A DNA stretch of 64,000 bases, taken from positions 372,001 through 436,000 of the forward strand of contig NZ_FOVL01000001.1 in the NCBI RefSeq assembly GCF_900115145.1. Reading direction: 5' to 3'. Below are positions 8,448-17,841 of the stretch, piece after piece (the first letter of the stretch is position 1; each line of letters starts with the position of its first letter). The position numbers and the translations under genes were made by a program. The DNA comes from Salegentibacter flavus. Its GTDB lineage: Bacteria; Bacteroidota; Bacteroidia; Flavobacteriales; Flavobacteriaceae. The notes beneath the pieces are model-generated. The model was not told the DNA's origin and did not search any database. It worked only from the letters and a program-made list of their open reading frames with translations.

Positions 8448-9461
8448 TTAGAATATATTCACTTCAGCTTCCAACTTTATTCCAAATTCTGAATATATCT
8501 GGTTCTTGATTTCATAGGAAAGGTCAAGCAACTCCTCGCCTGTAGCTTCGCCGTAGTTTACCAGAACCAGTGCCTGGTTTTGATGCACTCCTGCATCGCC
8601 TCTACGGTAACCTTTTAAACCTGCCTTATCTATAAGCCATCCGGCGGGCACTTTCACCAGGTTTTCATCGATGGGATAAGAAGGGATACCAGGGAATTTT
8701 TCCTGAAGCTTTAAATATTCTTCTCTTCGGATTACTGGATTCTTAAAAAAACTTCCGCTGTTACCAAGTACTCGCGGATCTGGTAATTTAGACTGCCGAA
8801 TGGCGATTACAGCATTGGAAATATCTTTAATACCCGGTTTTGTTATTTTTTCTCTAATCAACCAGTCGTTTATAGCCCCATATCCGGTGTGCAATTTGTG
8901 CTGGGTTTTGCTTAACCTAAACCTTACCGAGGTAATGATATATTCGCCTTTTAATCTTTGTTTAAAGACGGAATTTCTATATCCGAATTCACAATCTTCA
9001 GGCTTGAAGTTAATCTCTTCCAGCGTTTGTATTCGTATTGCGGTGCAGGATTCAAAAACATCTTTCAACTCTACTCCATAGGCACCAATATTCTGAATTG
9101 GGGCTGTTCCTACGTTTCCGGGAATAAGGGAAAGGTTTTCGAGTCCGCCGAAATCGTGGTCCAGTGTCCATAGTACAAATTGATGCCAGTTTTCCCCGGC
9201 ATTGGCTTCAACCACAACCTCATTTTCGGTTTCAGAAATGATCTGTCTTCCGGTTAAACCAATATGTAGCACTGTTTTGTTGATATCCCGGGTGAGGAGC
9301 ATATTGCTGCCACCACCCAGGATAAATATTTCTGTTGCATAGGTTTGCTGAAGTACCTTTCTTAATTCTTCAGAAGAAGAAACCGAAATAAACTTTTTGG
9401 CATTTACGTCAATACCAAATGTGTTATAATTCTTTAAAGAGATATTTTCAGAAACCTGCAT
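8448..9461 (-). CDS. murB: UDP-N-acetylmuramate dehydrogenase
   Basis: MurB reduces UDP-GlcNAc-enolpyruvate to UDP-MurNAc with NADPH and FAD in cytoplasmic peptidoglycan precursor synthesis. The 337-residue protein shows the FAD-binding NTFGIDV and ILGGGSN segments, PGNVGTAPIQNIGAYG, the tyrosine-containing EFGYRNSVFK, the catalytic serine region NSGSFFKNP, and a C-terminal Glu-rich substrate segment. The arrangement is that of the longer (type I, E. coli-like) MurB. It follows the aminotransferase gene by 6 bp, so the two are probably cotranscribed. Confidence 0.95.
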   Translation of the reverse strand: MQVSENISLKNYNTFGIDVNAKKFISVSSSEELRKVLQQTYATEIFILGGGSNMLLTRDINKTVLHIGLTGRQIISETENEVVVEANAGENWHQFVLWTLDHDFGGLENLSLIPGNVGTAPIQNIGAYGVELKDVFESCTAIRIQTLEEINFKPEDCEFGYRNSVFKQRLKGEYIITSVRFRLSKTQHKLHTGYGAINDWLIREKITKPGIKDISNAVIAIRQSKLPDPRVLGNSGSFFKNPVIRREEYLKLQEKFPGIPSYPIDENLVKVPAGWLIDKAGLKGYRRGDAGVHQNQALVLVNYGEATGEELLDLSYEIKNQIYSEFGIKLEAEVNIF

Positions 9462-9467
9462 ATCAAC

Positions 9468-10658
9468 TTATTTATTGTACTGCTTTAAGGCTACTTCCAA
9501 TATTTCAATAGCTCGTATCAGGTTTTCTTTTTTCAACACATAGGCAATTCGAACCTGATTTAGCCCGGTATTGGGTGTGGAATAGAAGCCTGCAGCAGGG
9601 GCCACCATAATGGTTTCGTTATCCATTTCAAATTCTTCCAGCAACCATTGTGCAAAATCGTCGGCATTTTCCACCGGGAGTTCGGCGATGCAGTAAAATG
9701 CTCCTTTTGGTTTGGCCACCTTCACACCTTCAATTTTTTCGAGGCCTTCTATGAGGATATTTCTTCTGGTGGTATATTCTTCAATTACTTCATCAAAATA
9801 TTCCTGCGGAGTATCCAAAGCAGCTTCACTCGCAATCTGGGCAAAGGTTGGAGGGCTAAGTCGGGCCTGGGCAAATTTCATGGCTGTTTTCATCACCTCC
9901 TGGTTTTTTGATACCAGACAACCAATCCTGGCGCCGCACATGCTATAACGCTTGGAAACCGAATCGACCATAATAGCGTTTTGAGCAAGTTTAGGTATAC
10001 TCATTATGGAGTGATGTTTTACCCCATCGTAAGCGAACTCGCGGTAAACTTCGTCTGCTACGATAAAAAGATCATGTTTAAGGGCGATTTCTGCCAGTTG
10101 CTCGATCTCTTCTTTGGTATACAAATAACCGGTGGGATTCCCCGGATTACAGAGAATAATTGCTTTGGTTTTTTCGCTTATAAGCTCTTCAAATTTAGAA
10201 ATAGGAGGTAAAGCAAAATTATTCTCTATGGAACTTTTTATGGGTACAATATTTACTCCTGAAGCAGTGGCAAAACCGTTGTAATTGGCATAAAATGGTT
10301 CGGGAATAATCACTTCGTCCCCCGGATCGGTAATGCTACCCATAGCGAACATCAAAGCTTCAGAACCTCCAGTAGTCACAATAATTTCATCTGCGTTTAC
10401 CGGGATATCATTTTTCTTATAATATGCGGCCAGCTTAGTGCGGTAAGATTCAAAACCTGCCGAATGACTGTAAGACAGCACTTCAATATCATTGGTTTTT
10501 ACTGCATCAAGCGCAGCCTGAGGAGTTTTTATGTCGGGCTGTCCAATGTTTAACTGATAGATATTACGGCCTTTTCTGGTAGCTGCTTCAGCATAAGGTA
10601 CCAGCTTTCGTATAGGTGACTCGGGCATGTTTCTACCCTTATTGGAAATTTTAGGCAT
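9468..10658 (-). CDS. PLP-dependent class I/II aminotransferase
   Basis: This 396-residue fold-type I aminotransferase resembles aspartate aminotransferases. Markers are YSHSAGFESYR, the NPGNPTGYLY substrate loop, ADEVYREF, and the Schiff-base lysine in DSVSKRYSMCGARIG, with a downstream arginine in NQVRIAYVLK likely to hold the substrate carboxylate. It should move amino groups between an amino acid and a 2-oxo acid in the cytoplasm; exact specificity cannot be read. It lies 6 bp upstream of murB on the same strand. Confidence 0.9.
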   Translation of the reverse strand: MPKISNKGRNMPESPIRKLVPYAEAATRKGRNIYQLNIGQPDIKTPQAALDAVKTNDIEVLSYSHSAGFESYRTKLAAYYKKNDIPVNADEIIVTTGGSEALMFAMGSITDPGDEVIIPEPFYANYNGFATASGVNIVPIKSSIENNFALPPISKFEELISEKTKAIILCNPGNPTGYLYTKEEIEQLAEIALKHDLFIVADEVYREFAYDGVKHHSIMSIPKLAQNAIMVDSVSKRYSMCGARIGCLVSKNQEVMKTAMKFAQARLSPPTFAQIASEAALDTPQEYFDEVIEEYTTRRNILIEGLEKIEGVKVAKPKGAFYCIAELPVENADDFAQWLLEEFEMDNETIMVAPAAGFYSTPNTGLNQVRIAYVLKKENLIRAIEILEVALKQYNK

Positions 10659-10757
10659 GATTTACGTTTTTAATGGTATGCAAAAATGCAAAATAATTGT
10701 CACAAAGTTGGTCGGCTTATGGTCATTATTTTGTGAATATTTCATAAATTAAGAAGA

Positions 10758-12092
10758 ATGAAAAGGCTGATGTTTTTCTGGTTGTTAATGCTTTGGTTAA
10801 CTGGCTTAACCATCCCTCTTACGGCTCAAAGCGAATATCGTGTAGAAAATCAAAAAGGCTATTTTAAGTTGCCTTTTCAATTGATTAATGACCTGGTGAT
10901 TGTTCCTGTGACGGTCAATGGCGTTGAACTTTCCTTTTTGCTGGATACCGGAGTGAATGCCACTTTGATTTTTGCGATAGATGGAGAAATTCCTGACGTT
11001 AAAAATACTAGTAGAATTTTTCTTCGGGGTTTGGGGGCCGGAGAGCCGGTAATGGCGTTAAAAGCTATAAATAATAAGGTAACACTGGGCGATGCGGTTA
11101 GCGAAGCGGAAACTCTTTATATTGTTGAGGAAGAATTAATCGGACTTTCAAACCGGCTTGGCATTGAGTTAAACGGTATTCTGGGTTATGACTTCTTTCG
11201 GGATTTCATTGTAAATTTTAATTACCGCAGGAAATTTATTAAGGTTTATGCTCCTGAGATATATAATTATAAAAAGTGTAGACGCTGCGTGGACATCCCT
11301 TTAATATTTGATGAAAACAAACCTTATCTGGAAGCTAAAGTTGAGATGGAAGATCAAGAACATAATATGCTTTTTTTGCTGGATAGTGGATCAGGTGATG
11401 CCGTCTGGATTTTTACTGATGAAGAAAGAGGAATTACTGTTCCCCATCCTTCTTTTGAAGATTTCCTGGGCTACAGCATCAGCGGGAGTGTCTATGGTAA
11501 AAGAAGTAGAATAAGCTCTTTAAGTTTAGGAGACTTAAAACTAAAGGAGGTTACCGCAAGTTTTCCTGATAGCCTTTATGTAAAGGATGTTTCGCTTTAT
11601 GATAATAGAAATGGCAGTATAGGTAGCCAGATAATGAAGCGTTTTCACTATACCCTGGACTATCCCGGAAAGAACCTTCGGCTTAAGCCAAATTTAGATT
11701 TCAGGAAGTCTTTTGAATATGATATGAGTGGAGTAGTGGTGCAGCATACAGGGCAAAGAATTGTGAGGCATTATGAGGCCCCTCCACCGTTTTTTGATGT
11801 TGAAGAGATTCAAAGTGATGGCGAGGAAGTTTCAGAAATTACTTACCAGCTTAAATTTTCTTTGGCGCCACAATACCAAATTGCTGAGATCAGGCCGGGC
11901 TCTCCGGTAGAAAAAGCCGGGCTGCAAATAGGAGATATAATCCTTGAAATTAACGGGAAACCTGCCCATAAATATTCTCTTGATAAGATATCAAGTTTAT
12001 TTACCTCTCGGGATGGCAGGCTAATAAAACTGATTGTAGAAAGAGAGCTAAAGGAGATGAAATTCACGTTCATGCTTAAGCGAATTCTATAA
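10758..12092 (+). CDS. Secreted retropepsin-like aspartyl protease with PDZ domain
   Basis: The 444-residue protein starts with a signal peptide (about 1-23, ending in LTAQ). Two retropepsin-like repeats follow, each with an aspartate motif: LLDTG (Asp63) and LLDSG (Asp209). A PDZ domain occupies about 375-444 (RPGSPVEKAGLQIGDIILEI). Two motifs in one chain suggest an intramolecular pseudodimer of the pepsin kind. A periplasmic or envelope protease or peptide-binding role is inferred; substrates are unknown. It is followed directly by a hairpin shared with the convergent DUF1573 gene. Confidence 0.85.
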   Translation: MKRLMFFWLLMLWLTGLTIPLTAQSEYRVENQKGYFKLPFQLINDLVIVPVTVNGVELSFLLDTGVNATLIFAIDGEIPDVKNTSRIFLRGLGAGEPVMALKAINNKVTLGDAVSEAETLYIVEEELIGLSNRLGIELNGILGYDFFRDFIVNFNYRRKFIKVYAPEIYNYKKCRRCVDIPLIFDENKPYLEAKVEMEDQEHNMLFLLDSGSGDAVWIFTDEERGITVPHPSFEDFLGYSISGSVYGKRSRISSLSLGDLKLKEVTASFPDSLYVKDVSLYDNRNGSIGSQIMKRFHYTLDYPGKNLRLKPNLDFRKSFEYDMSGVVVQHTGQRIVRHYEAPPPFFDVEEIQSDGEEVSEITYQLKFSLAPQYQIAEIRPGSPVEKAGLQIGDIILEINGKPAHKYSLDKISSLFTSRDGRLIKLIVERELKEMKFTFMLKRIL

Positions 12093-12122
12093 AAAAACTC
12101 CTGCCGATGAGCAGGAGTTGTT
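12091..12122 (-). terminator. Terminator between convergent genes (DUF1573 side)
   Basis: A 9-bp stem (AACTCCTGC, 12096-12104, with GCAGGAGTT, 12111-12119) is followed on the minus strand by seven U residues. It overlaps the stop codon of the plus-strand protease gene and lies 22 bases after the DUF1573 stop. Confidence 0.8.
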
Positions 12123-12141
12123 AGTAAAAATCACAGGATGT

Positions 12142-12528
12142 TTACAATGTATCGTTGTCTATCACTTTCCCTTTAATCTTAAGAGCTTTGGTGGGAACAT
12201 CAGAATTTGAATATACGGTAACAGTTTTTCTGATGGGGCCAACCCGTTTTGTATCGTATTTTACCTCGATCTCTCCGGTCTCTCCGGGCATAATAGCCTC
12301 TTCAGGTTTCTTTGGAATGGTACATCCACAACTGGAAGTCACATTTTCGATCACTAAAGGTGCATTTCCGGTGTTGGTGAATTCAAAGACACGCACCCCG
12401 TCGCTACCTTTCTTTATTTCTCCGTAATCAATAGTTTCTGTTTTAAATTCCATTTTTGCCGTATTCTGGGCGGTGGCTACACCGACTCCGGCTAAAACAA
12501 AAACAGCGATTGCAATTAACTTTTTCAT
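12142..12528 (-). CDS. DUF1573 domain secreted protein
   Basis: The product is 128 residues: a signal peptide (about 1-20, ending VATAQ), then a single Ig-like DUF1573 domain with its typical signatures IDYGEIKKGS, FEFTNTGNAPLVIENV, SSCGCTIP and KYDTKRVGP. The Cys pair in SCGC is characteristic of the family. These small periplasmic or outer-membrane-associated proteins are abundant in Bacteroidota; their function is not established. A 208-bp divergent region separates it from valS. Confidence 0.9.
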   Translation of the reverse strand: MKKLIAIAVFVLAGVGVATAQNTAKMEFKTETIDYGEIKKGSDGVRVFEFTNTGNAPLVIENVTSSCGCTIPKKPEEAIMPGETGEIEVKYDTKRVGPIRKTVTVYSNSDVPTKALKIKGKVIDNDTL

Positions 12529-12701
12529 ATTTCATAATTTAGAAGTCTTTAAAAGCCTGAGCTTTCAAAGAACTTTGGTTGAACATAGCCTTAAATAAGG
12601 CATGATAATTTAGTTTTTCGGAATAGTAAATATAAGCTGAATTAGAGTTATTCACAAAATTATATTCAATTCAACTCCTTTTAAATTCCTTAACTAATAG
12701 T

Positions 12702-12709
12702 TACTTTTG
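12702..12709 (+). promoter_or_regulatory. -7 element for valS
   Basis: TACTTTTG is a perfect TAnnTTTG match. It sits 27 bases before the ATG at 12737 and overlaps an earlier ATG at 12707, arguing that the latter is not used. Confidence 0.55.
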
Positions 12710-12736
12710 CCATTATTTTCAAAAACCAGACCAATT

Positions 12737-15367
12737 ATGGCGATAGCTTCCAAATATAACGCGAAACAAGTAGAGGAAAAATGGTACAAATACTGGATGG
12801 AAAACCGGTATTTCCATTCTGAAGTAGACGAGCGTGAGCCTTATACCATTGTAATTCCCCCTCCTAACGTAACCGGGGTTTTACACATGGGCCATATGCT
12901 GAATAATACCATCCAGGATGTTCTGGTAAGAAGAGCCAGACTAAAGGGATTCAACGCGTGCTGGGTTCCTGGAACTGATCATGCTTCCATCGCCACTGAA
13001 GCTAAAGTAGTTGCCAAACTAAAAGCTGAAGGGATTGATAAGAACAGCCTCACCCGTGAGGAATTTCTACAGCATGCCTGGGACTGGACTCATAAACACG
13101 GTGGCATCATTCTGGAGCAGCTTAAAAAGCTGGGTGCCTCCTGTGACTGGGACCGTACCAAGTTCACGATGGATGAAAAGATGTCGGCCTCGGTTATAAA
13201 AGTTTTTGTAGACCTTTATGAAAAAGGCCTCATTTACCGTGGATACCGAATGGTGAACTGGGATCCGGAAGCAAAGACCACCTTGTCTGATGAGGAAGTA
13301 ATCTATCAGGAGAAACAGGGCAATCTTTATTACCTTAACTATAAGATTGTAGACAGTGACGAAATGGTGACTATTGCCACTACACGTCCCGAAACTATTC
13401 TTGGGGATACTGCTATTTGTATAAATCCCAATGACGAGCGATTTAAACATCTAAAAGGCAAAAAAGCCATAGTGCCGGTTTGTGATCGCGAAATCCCCAT
13501 AATAGAAGATGAATATGTGGATATGGAATTCGGTACCGGCTGTTTAAAGGTTACTCCGGCGCACGACGAAAATGATAAAATGCTAGGCGATAAACATAAT
13601 CTGGAAGTTATAGACATCTTTAATGATGATGCCAGCCTCAATGACTACGGTTTGCATTATAAAGGGAAGGATCGCTTTGTTGCCAGGAAAGAAATAATCC
13701 AGGAGCTTGAGGAACTTGGAGTTTTGGTTAAGACCGAAGAACACATCAATAAAGTGGGGACAAGTGAACGAACCGGTGCTGTGATAGAGCCAAAATTAAG
13801 CGATCAATGGTTCCTCAAAATGAAAGATATGGCACAACCTGCTTTAGAAGCAGTGGTTAATAAGGATATTAATCTTGTGCCTGATAAATTTCTGAACACC
13901 TATAAGCACTGGATGGAAAATGTACGGGACTGGAATATTTCAAGACAGCTGTGGTGGGGACACCAAATCCCGGCCTGGTATTATGGAAATGGAAAGGAAG
14001 ATTTTGTCGTAGCAGAAACTGAAGCAGTAGCACTGGAAAAAGCTAAAAAACAATCTGGTGATGCCAGTCTACAAGCATCTGATCTTTCCCGGGATAAAGA
14101 CGCCCTGGATACCTGGTTTTCTTCCTGGTTATGGCCAATGAGTGTTTTCAATGGAATTCTGGAGCCGGAAAACCCCGAAATAGAATATTACTACCCAACC
14201 AACGACCTTGTTACCGCCCCTGAAATTCTGTTTTTCTGGGTAGCACGTATGATTATGGCCGGATACGAATATCGCGGAGAAAAGCCATTTAAGAATGTCT
14301 ACCTCACAGGAATTGTGCGTGATAAGCAACGCCGGAAAATGTCTAAATCCCTGGGGAATTCACCTGATCCGCTTGGGCTCATAGAGCAATATGGAGCCGA
14401 TGGGGTAAGAGTAGGAATGCTCTTGAGCTCTCCCGCCGGGAACGATCTAATGTTTGAGGAAGAACTTTGTAAGCAGGGTAGTGCCTTCAGTAATAAAATA
14501 TGGAATGCATTTCGATTGGTGAAGGGCTGGGAAGTTTCAGAAGAAAAAGAACAGGCCGAGACTTCAAGGATCGCGATCAACTGGTATACGGCTAAATTTA
14601 GAAAAAGCCTTGCCGAGATCGAAGATCATTTTTCAAAATATCGTATCAGTGATGCCTTAATGAGTACTTATAAACTGGTTTGGGACGATTACTGTTCCTG
14701 GTTTTTGGAAATGGTGAAACCCGCCTATGGTGAGCCGATAGATGGCACGACCTATAAAGCGGTGATCGCAATTTTGGAAGACAATCTTAAAATCCTTCAT
14801 CCGTTTATGCCATTTGTTTCTGAAGAAATTTGGCAGGAAATCACCACCAGAATTCCTCAGGAAGCCTTGATCGTCGCTAAATGGCCGGAACTAAAAGATT
14901 TTGACCAGAATATCATCGAGGAATTTGCTATTGCTTCTGAAGTTATCGCAGGAATAAGAAAAATCAGGAAAGAGAAAAATATATCTTTTAAAAATACCAT
15001 AGATTTTATGGTGTTGAATAACGAAAATACTTCCGAAGTATTCGATCCGGTTATTAGGAAAATGGGTAATATCGCCGAATTTCAGACTGTAGATAAACAG
15101 GTAGAAGGAGCGTTAAGCTTCCGGGTAAGATCTAACGAATATTATATCCCCATAACAGGTGCCGTTGATGTTGAGGCCGAGATTAATAAGATGGAGGAGG
15201 AGCTGGAATACACTCGCGGATTCCTGAAAACTGTAGACAAAAAACTTTCAAACGAGCGCTTTGTAAATAATGCTCCCGAAAAGGTAGTGGCCGTAGAAAA
15301 AGCCAAAAAGGCTGATGCCGAGGCCAGGATCAAAGCTCTGGAAGCTAGTTTAAAGAATTTGAAATAA
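12737..15367 (+). CDS. valS: Valyl-tRNA synthetase
   Basis: ValS charges tRNA-Val and edits mischarged threonine. From the ATG at 12737 the protein is 876 residues. The HIGH-type motif is [13 protein letters not shown] (41-53) and the KMSKS loop is at 534-538. Between them lies the CP1 editing domain ([24 protein letters not shown]). The C-terminus (about 805-876) is the family's coiled-coil arm. An in-frame ATG at 12707 would add ten unconserved residues but falls on the promoter -7 box, so 12737 is chosen. Confidence 0.97.
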   Translation: MAIASKYNAKQVEEKWYKYWMENRYFHSEVDEREPYTIVIPPPNVTGVLHMGHMLNNTIQDVLVRRARLKGFNACWVPGTDHASIATEAKVVAKLKAEGIDKNSLTREEFLQHAWDWTHKHGGIILEQLKKLGASCDWDRTKFTMDEKMSASVIKVFVDLYEKGLIYRGYRMVNWDPEAKTTLSDEEVIYQEKQGNLYYLNYKIVDSDEMVTIATTRPETILGDTAICINPNDERFKHLKGKKAIVPVCDREIPIIEDEYVDMEFGTGCLKVTPAHDENDKMLGDKHNLEVIDIFNDDASLNDYGLHYKGKDRFVARKEIIQELEELGVLVKTEEHINKVGTSERTGAVIEPKLSDQWFLKMKDMAQPALEAVVNKDINLVPDKFLNTYKHWMENVRDWNISRQLWWGHQIPAWYYGNGKEDFVVAETEAVALEKAKKQSGDASLQASDLSRDKDALDTWFSSWLWPMSVFNGILEPENPEIEYYYPTNDLVTAPEILFFWVARMIMAGYEYRGEKPFKNVYLTGIVRDKQRRKMSKSLGNSPDPLGLIEQYGADGVRVGMLLSSPAGNDLMFEEELCKQGSAFSNKIWNAFRLVKGWEVSEEKEQAETSRIAINWYTAKFRKSLAEIEDHFSKYRISDALMSTYKLVWDDYCSWFLEMVKPAYGEPIDGTTYKAVIAILEDNLKILHPFMPFVSEEIWQEITTRIPQEALIVAKWPELKDFDQNIIEEFAIASEVIAGIRKIRKEKNISFKNTIDFMVLNNENTSEVFDPVIRKMGNIAEFQTVDKQVEGALSFRVRSNEYYIPITGAVDVEAEINKMEEELEYTRGFLKTVDKKLSNERFVNNAPEKVVAVEKAKKADAEARIKALEASLKNLK

Positions 15368-15398
15368 TTATTAGAGGATGAAATATTGGTGATCTAAT

Positions 15399-15674
15399 CT
15401 ATTCGGTTATTTCGCCAATATGTTCTTCTACAAGGGAGATATATTTTTCCTGTGCGTCTTTTTTGCTGAGATCTTTTACCTGTACCAAAGCATTTATCTT
15501 GAAAGCGCTTCTTAGGTCACCCTGTTCAGAATGGGGTAAATAGAATCCGTTTTTTTCGGTGGCTCTTTTATAATAAGCATAGAAACTAAGCATAATATCC
15601 GGAGGGAAACTAAGGTCGGTGGTACTGGCTAATTCGTAGGCCCTGTTGAATCTTTTTTGTGTTAAATCTGACAT
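15399..15674 (-). CDS. Acyl-CoA-binding protein
   Basis: This 91-residue protein matches the four-helix acyl-CoA-binding (ACBP) family over its whole length: FNRAYELA at the N-terminus, then the ligand-binding YAYYKRATEKN region and the lysine-rich third helix. It should bind long-chain acyl-CoA in the cytoplasm. It starts 2 bp after the phosphatidylserine decarboxylase gene and is the last gene of a LUD-cdsA-psd-ACBP run, which suggests a role in feeding acyl chains to phospholipid synthesis. ACBP is mainly known from eukaryotes but occurs widely in Bacteroidota. Confidence 0.9.
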   Translation of the reverse strand: MSDLTQKRFNRAYELASTTDLSFPPDIMLSFYAYYKRATEKNGFYLPHSEQGDLRSAFKINALVQVKDLSKKDAQEKYISLVEEHIGEITE

Positions 15675-15676
15675 TT

Positions 15677-16336
15677 TTAATCCTCCTCAATTTTTGCGAT
15701 CACGCTTAAACCGCCTTTCATTTTTTGATTTAATTTAACCGTTAATGGAGTATCAGCAGGTAAAAGCACATCTACTCTGGATCCAAATTTAATGAAACCG
15801 CTATCGCTTCCCTGGATAACCTCTGAGCCTTCTTCAGCATAATTAACTATGCGCTTGGCCAAAGCTCCTGCAATTTGCCTGTATAGCACTTCACCGGCAA
15901 GCTTGTTCTTCACCACAACCGTTGTTCGTTCGTTTTCCTCACTGGATTTTGGATGCCAGGCTACTAAAAATTTCCCGGGATGGTACTTGCTGTATATCAC
16001 TGTTCCACTTACGGGGTGTCTGGTAACGTGAACGTTTAGAGGGGACATGAAAATAGAGACTTGTAGTCTTTTATCCTTGAAATATTCTTTTTCATAAACC
16101 TCTTCAATCGCAACTACTTTACCGTCTACGGGAGCAACGATGTGCGCATCGTTATGCTGGGTCCTTCTTTTTGGATTTCTGAAAAACTGAATGATCAGTA
16201 AGAACAAAAAAATAGAAACCAATAATACTGAAAATTTAATCCAGTACGTGTTTATTAAACTATAAGAAAGCACATTTATTGCAATAAGGATTATTGCAGC
16301 AAAGGCCATTATTTTATATCCTTCTTTATGAAACAT
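15677..16336 (-). CDS. psd: Phosphatidylserine decarboxylase family protein
   Basis: PSD makes phosphatidylethanolamine from phosphatidylserine. The 219-residue protein has two N-terminal transmembrane helices (about 10-50), a conserved VAPVDGKVV block, FMSPLNVHVTRHPVSG, and a C-terminal FGSRVD whose Gly-Ser bond is the expected self-cleavage site that generates the pyruvoyl cofactor. The short length fits the compact bacterial/archaeal type. It overlaps the end of cdsA by 11 bp and is followed at 2 bp by the ACBP gene. Confidence 0.93.
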   Translation of the reverse strand: MFHKEGYKIMAFAAIILIAINVLSYSLINTYWIKFSVLLVSIFLFLLIIQFFRNPKRRTQHNDAHIVAPVDGKVVAIEEVYEKEYFKDKRLQVSIFMSPLNVHVTRHPVSGTVIYSKYHPGKFLVAWHPKSSEENERTTVVVKNKLAGEVLYRQIAGALAKRIVNYAEEGSEVIQGSDSGFIKFGSRVDVLLPADTPLTVKLNQKMKGGLSVIAKIEED

Positions 16337-17129
16337 AATTTAATAGGTATAAATATGCATATACAAATGGGCTGGCAAAGATAATACTATCCAGCCTGTC
16401 AAACAATCCGCCGTGGCCTGGCATTAATTTCCCACTGTCTTTTACGCCAGCCTGTCTTTTGAATTTTGACTGAATTAAATCTCCTAAGGTTCCGAAAACA
16501 CTAAGTATTATAGCCATCCCGAGCCAGAGAGGAAAGCTGAGGAATTGAGTGTAATGAAAAATAAAAAAACTAGCCACCGCACTAAATACGAGGCCACCCA
16601 GGAAACCTTCAATGGTTTTTTTAGGGGAGATACGTTCAAAAAGCTTCTTTCTACCAAAATTTTTCCCTACAATATATGCAAAGGTGTCATTAGTCCATAT
16701 CAGAACAAAGATTCCAACTATTAAATCGGGTCTGAAGAACCCGTGAATAGTAGGAAGTAGGGTTAAAAATATTACCGAAGAAATTAGATAGAATATAATA
16801 ATTATATATTTCTTCTTTTCAAAAACCGGTATCTTCTGGACTACCATAAGGTCTTTTACAAGGAATAAATTCACGAAGATTGTGATGAATAAAAGTAGGA
16901 TGGTTGCATCCTGATTGAATTTTAAATAGCTGAAAAGGTAAAATAATAGGGCCTGTATGGCATAAAGAGCATAGCTTCTAAGATGAAGAAGTTTTTGCAT
17001 TTCAATAAGGCAAACAAGGCCTAAAAGATAGAAAAGACTGACGAATACGAGTTCATCATGAAGTATTGAAGCAACCAATATGGATATATACAATAATCCT
17101 GAAATTGTCCTGATAATTGCTTCCCTCAT
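16326..17129 (-). CDS. cdsA: Phosphatidate cytidylyltransferase
   Basis: CdsA makes CDP-diacylglycerol from phosphatidic acid and CTP, the precursor of phosphatidylserine and phosphatidylglycerol. The 267-residue protein is predicted to have seven or eight transmembrane segments and carries the family signature near the C-terminus (SKFKRQAGVKDSGKLMPGHG, then LFDRLDS). Cytoplasmic and membrane motifs NDTFAYIVGKNFGRKK and SPKKTIEGFLGG are also typical. It lies 3 bp after the LUD gene and overlaps psd, so the two lipid enzymes are translationally coupled. Confidence 0.95.
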   Translation of the reverse strand: MREAIIRTISGLLYISILVASILHDELVFVSLFYLLGLVCLIEMQKLLHLRSYALYAIQALLFYLFSYLKFNQDATILLLFITIFVNLFLVKDLMVVQKIPVFEKKKYIIIIFYLISSVIFLTLLPTIHGFFRPDLIVGIFVLIWTNDTFAYIVGKNFGRKKLFERISPKKTIEGFLGGLVFSAVASFFIFHYTQFLSFPLWLGMAIILSVFGTLGDLIQSKFKRQAGVKDSGKLMPGHGGLFDRLDSIIFASPFVYAYLYLLNYVS

Positions 17130-17132
17130 GTG

Positions 17133-17744
17133 TTATAGATCTTCCAGCAGGAGCAAATATAGGTTTTTCGTGCTACTTCCGTAACTCATGAAATCACCTT
17201 CTTTTTGTGTTTCGAAGTTTTTAATTGTGGTGATGTTAGAGGGGATGCTCTGCTTATTGCGGGATTTAATACCTCTAAGCCCCTCACCAATAGTGTCTAC
17301 CAACTGGCTGGTAGAAGAAATAATCACAAAATTGGCTGGTAATTCATGGAGTTTGCACTCTTTTATCTGGTTTGAAGAAATTAAAATAGAACCATCATTG
17401 GCGATCAGAAATTCACTGGTAGAAAGGTAGAAGGCTGCTGTGCCCGATTTGGTGAACTCCAGATTGAAACCCTTAAACCTATCCTTAAGATTCGGGTCGA
17501 AACAACAACATTCTGATTCATACCAATCGTTCTCCAGCAAAATATTATCAAAAGCTTCCCTAATCTCTGATTCATCCTCGCAATAAAGAAACTTTCCACC
17601 ATTATTTTTGAAGTTAAGCATAAACCGCTCATCGGTAGGGAGCTTTACTTCCGGCATGTATTTGCCCCGATCAGCATTTTCAGGGGATTCCTGTTTTTTG
17701 TCTGATTTAGATTTAGGGTTAAGGAATCTTCTAAATAGACTCAT
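17133..17744 (-). CDS. LUD domain protein (LutC/YkgG-like)
   Basis: The 203-residue protein has a basic N-terminal tail and a LUD domain (about 40-200) with the segments GTAAFYLSTSEFLIANDGSI, FVIISSTSQLV and SNITTIKNFETQKEGD. Classical LutC takes part in lactate oxidation with LutA and LutB, but neither is nearby. Here the gene heads the cdsA-psd-ACBP run, an arrangement I associate with flavobacteria, so the lactate role should not be assumed. It has its own -7 box. Confidence 0.8.
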   Translation of the reverse strand: MSLFRRFLNPKSKSDKKQESPENADRGKYMPEVKLPTDERFMLNFKNNGGKFLYCEDESEIREAFDNILLENDWYESECCCFDPNLKDRFKGFNLEFTKSGTAAFYLSTSEFLIANDGSILISSNQIKECKLHELPANFVIISSTSQLVDTIGEGLRGIKSRNKQSIPSNITTIKNFETQKEGDFMSYGSSTKNLYLLLLEDL

Positions 17745-17778
17745 AAAGTTTGGGTGTGGTTCTAAAGCTCATTTTAAC

Positions 17779-17786
17779 CAAAGGTA
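17779..17786 (-). promoter_or_regulatory. -7 element for the LUD-cdsA-psd-ACBP run
   Basis: TACCTTTG on the minus strand is a perfect TAnnTTTG match, 34 bases before the LUD gene ATG and directly after the ftsH terminator hairpin. Confidence 0.5.
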
Positions 17787-17825
17787 AAAAATCTTACTTT
17801 AACTTAACTTAAAATAAGATTTTTT
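17786..17825 (-). terminator. AT-rich terminator after ftsH
   Basis: An 11-bp stem pairs 17786-17796 with 17815-17825 around an 18-base loop. On the minus strand it ends in a run of U residues. It lies 16 bases after the ftsH stop. Confidence 0.65.
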
Positions 17826-17841
17826 AAACCTTGGTTATAAA

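Noticed and set aside
10725-10745. TGAATATTTCA upstream of the retropepsin-like gene considered as a Crp/Fnr site
   Set aside because: The half-sites are 5 rather than 6 bases apart and the flanking T and A are missing.
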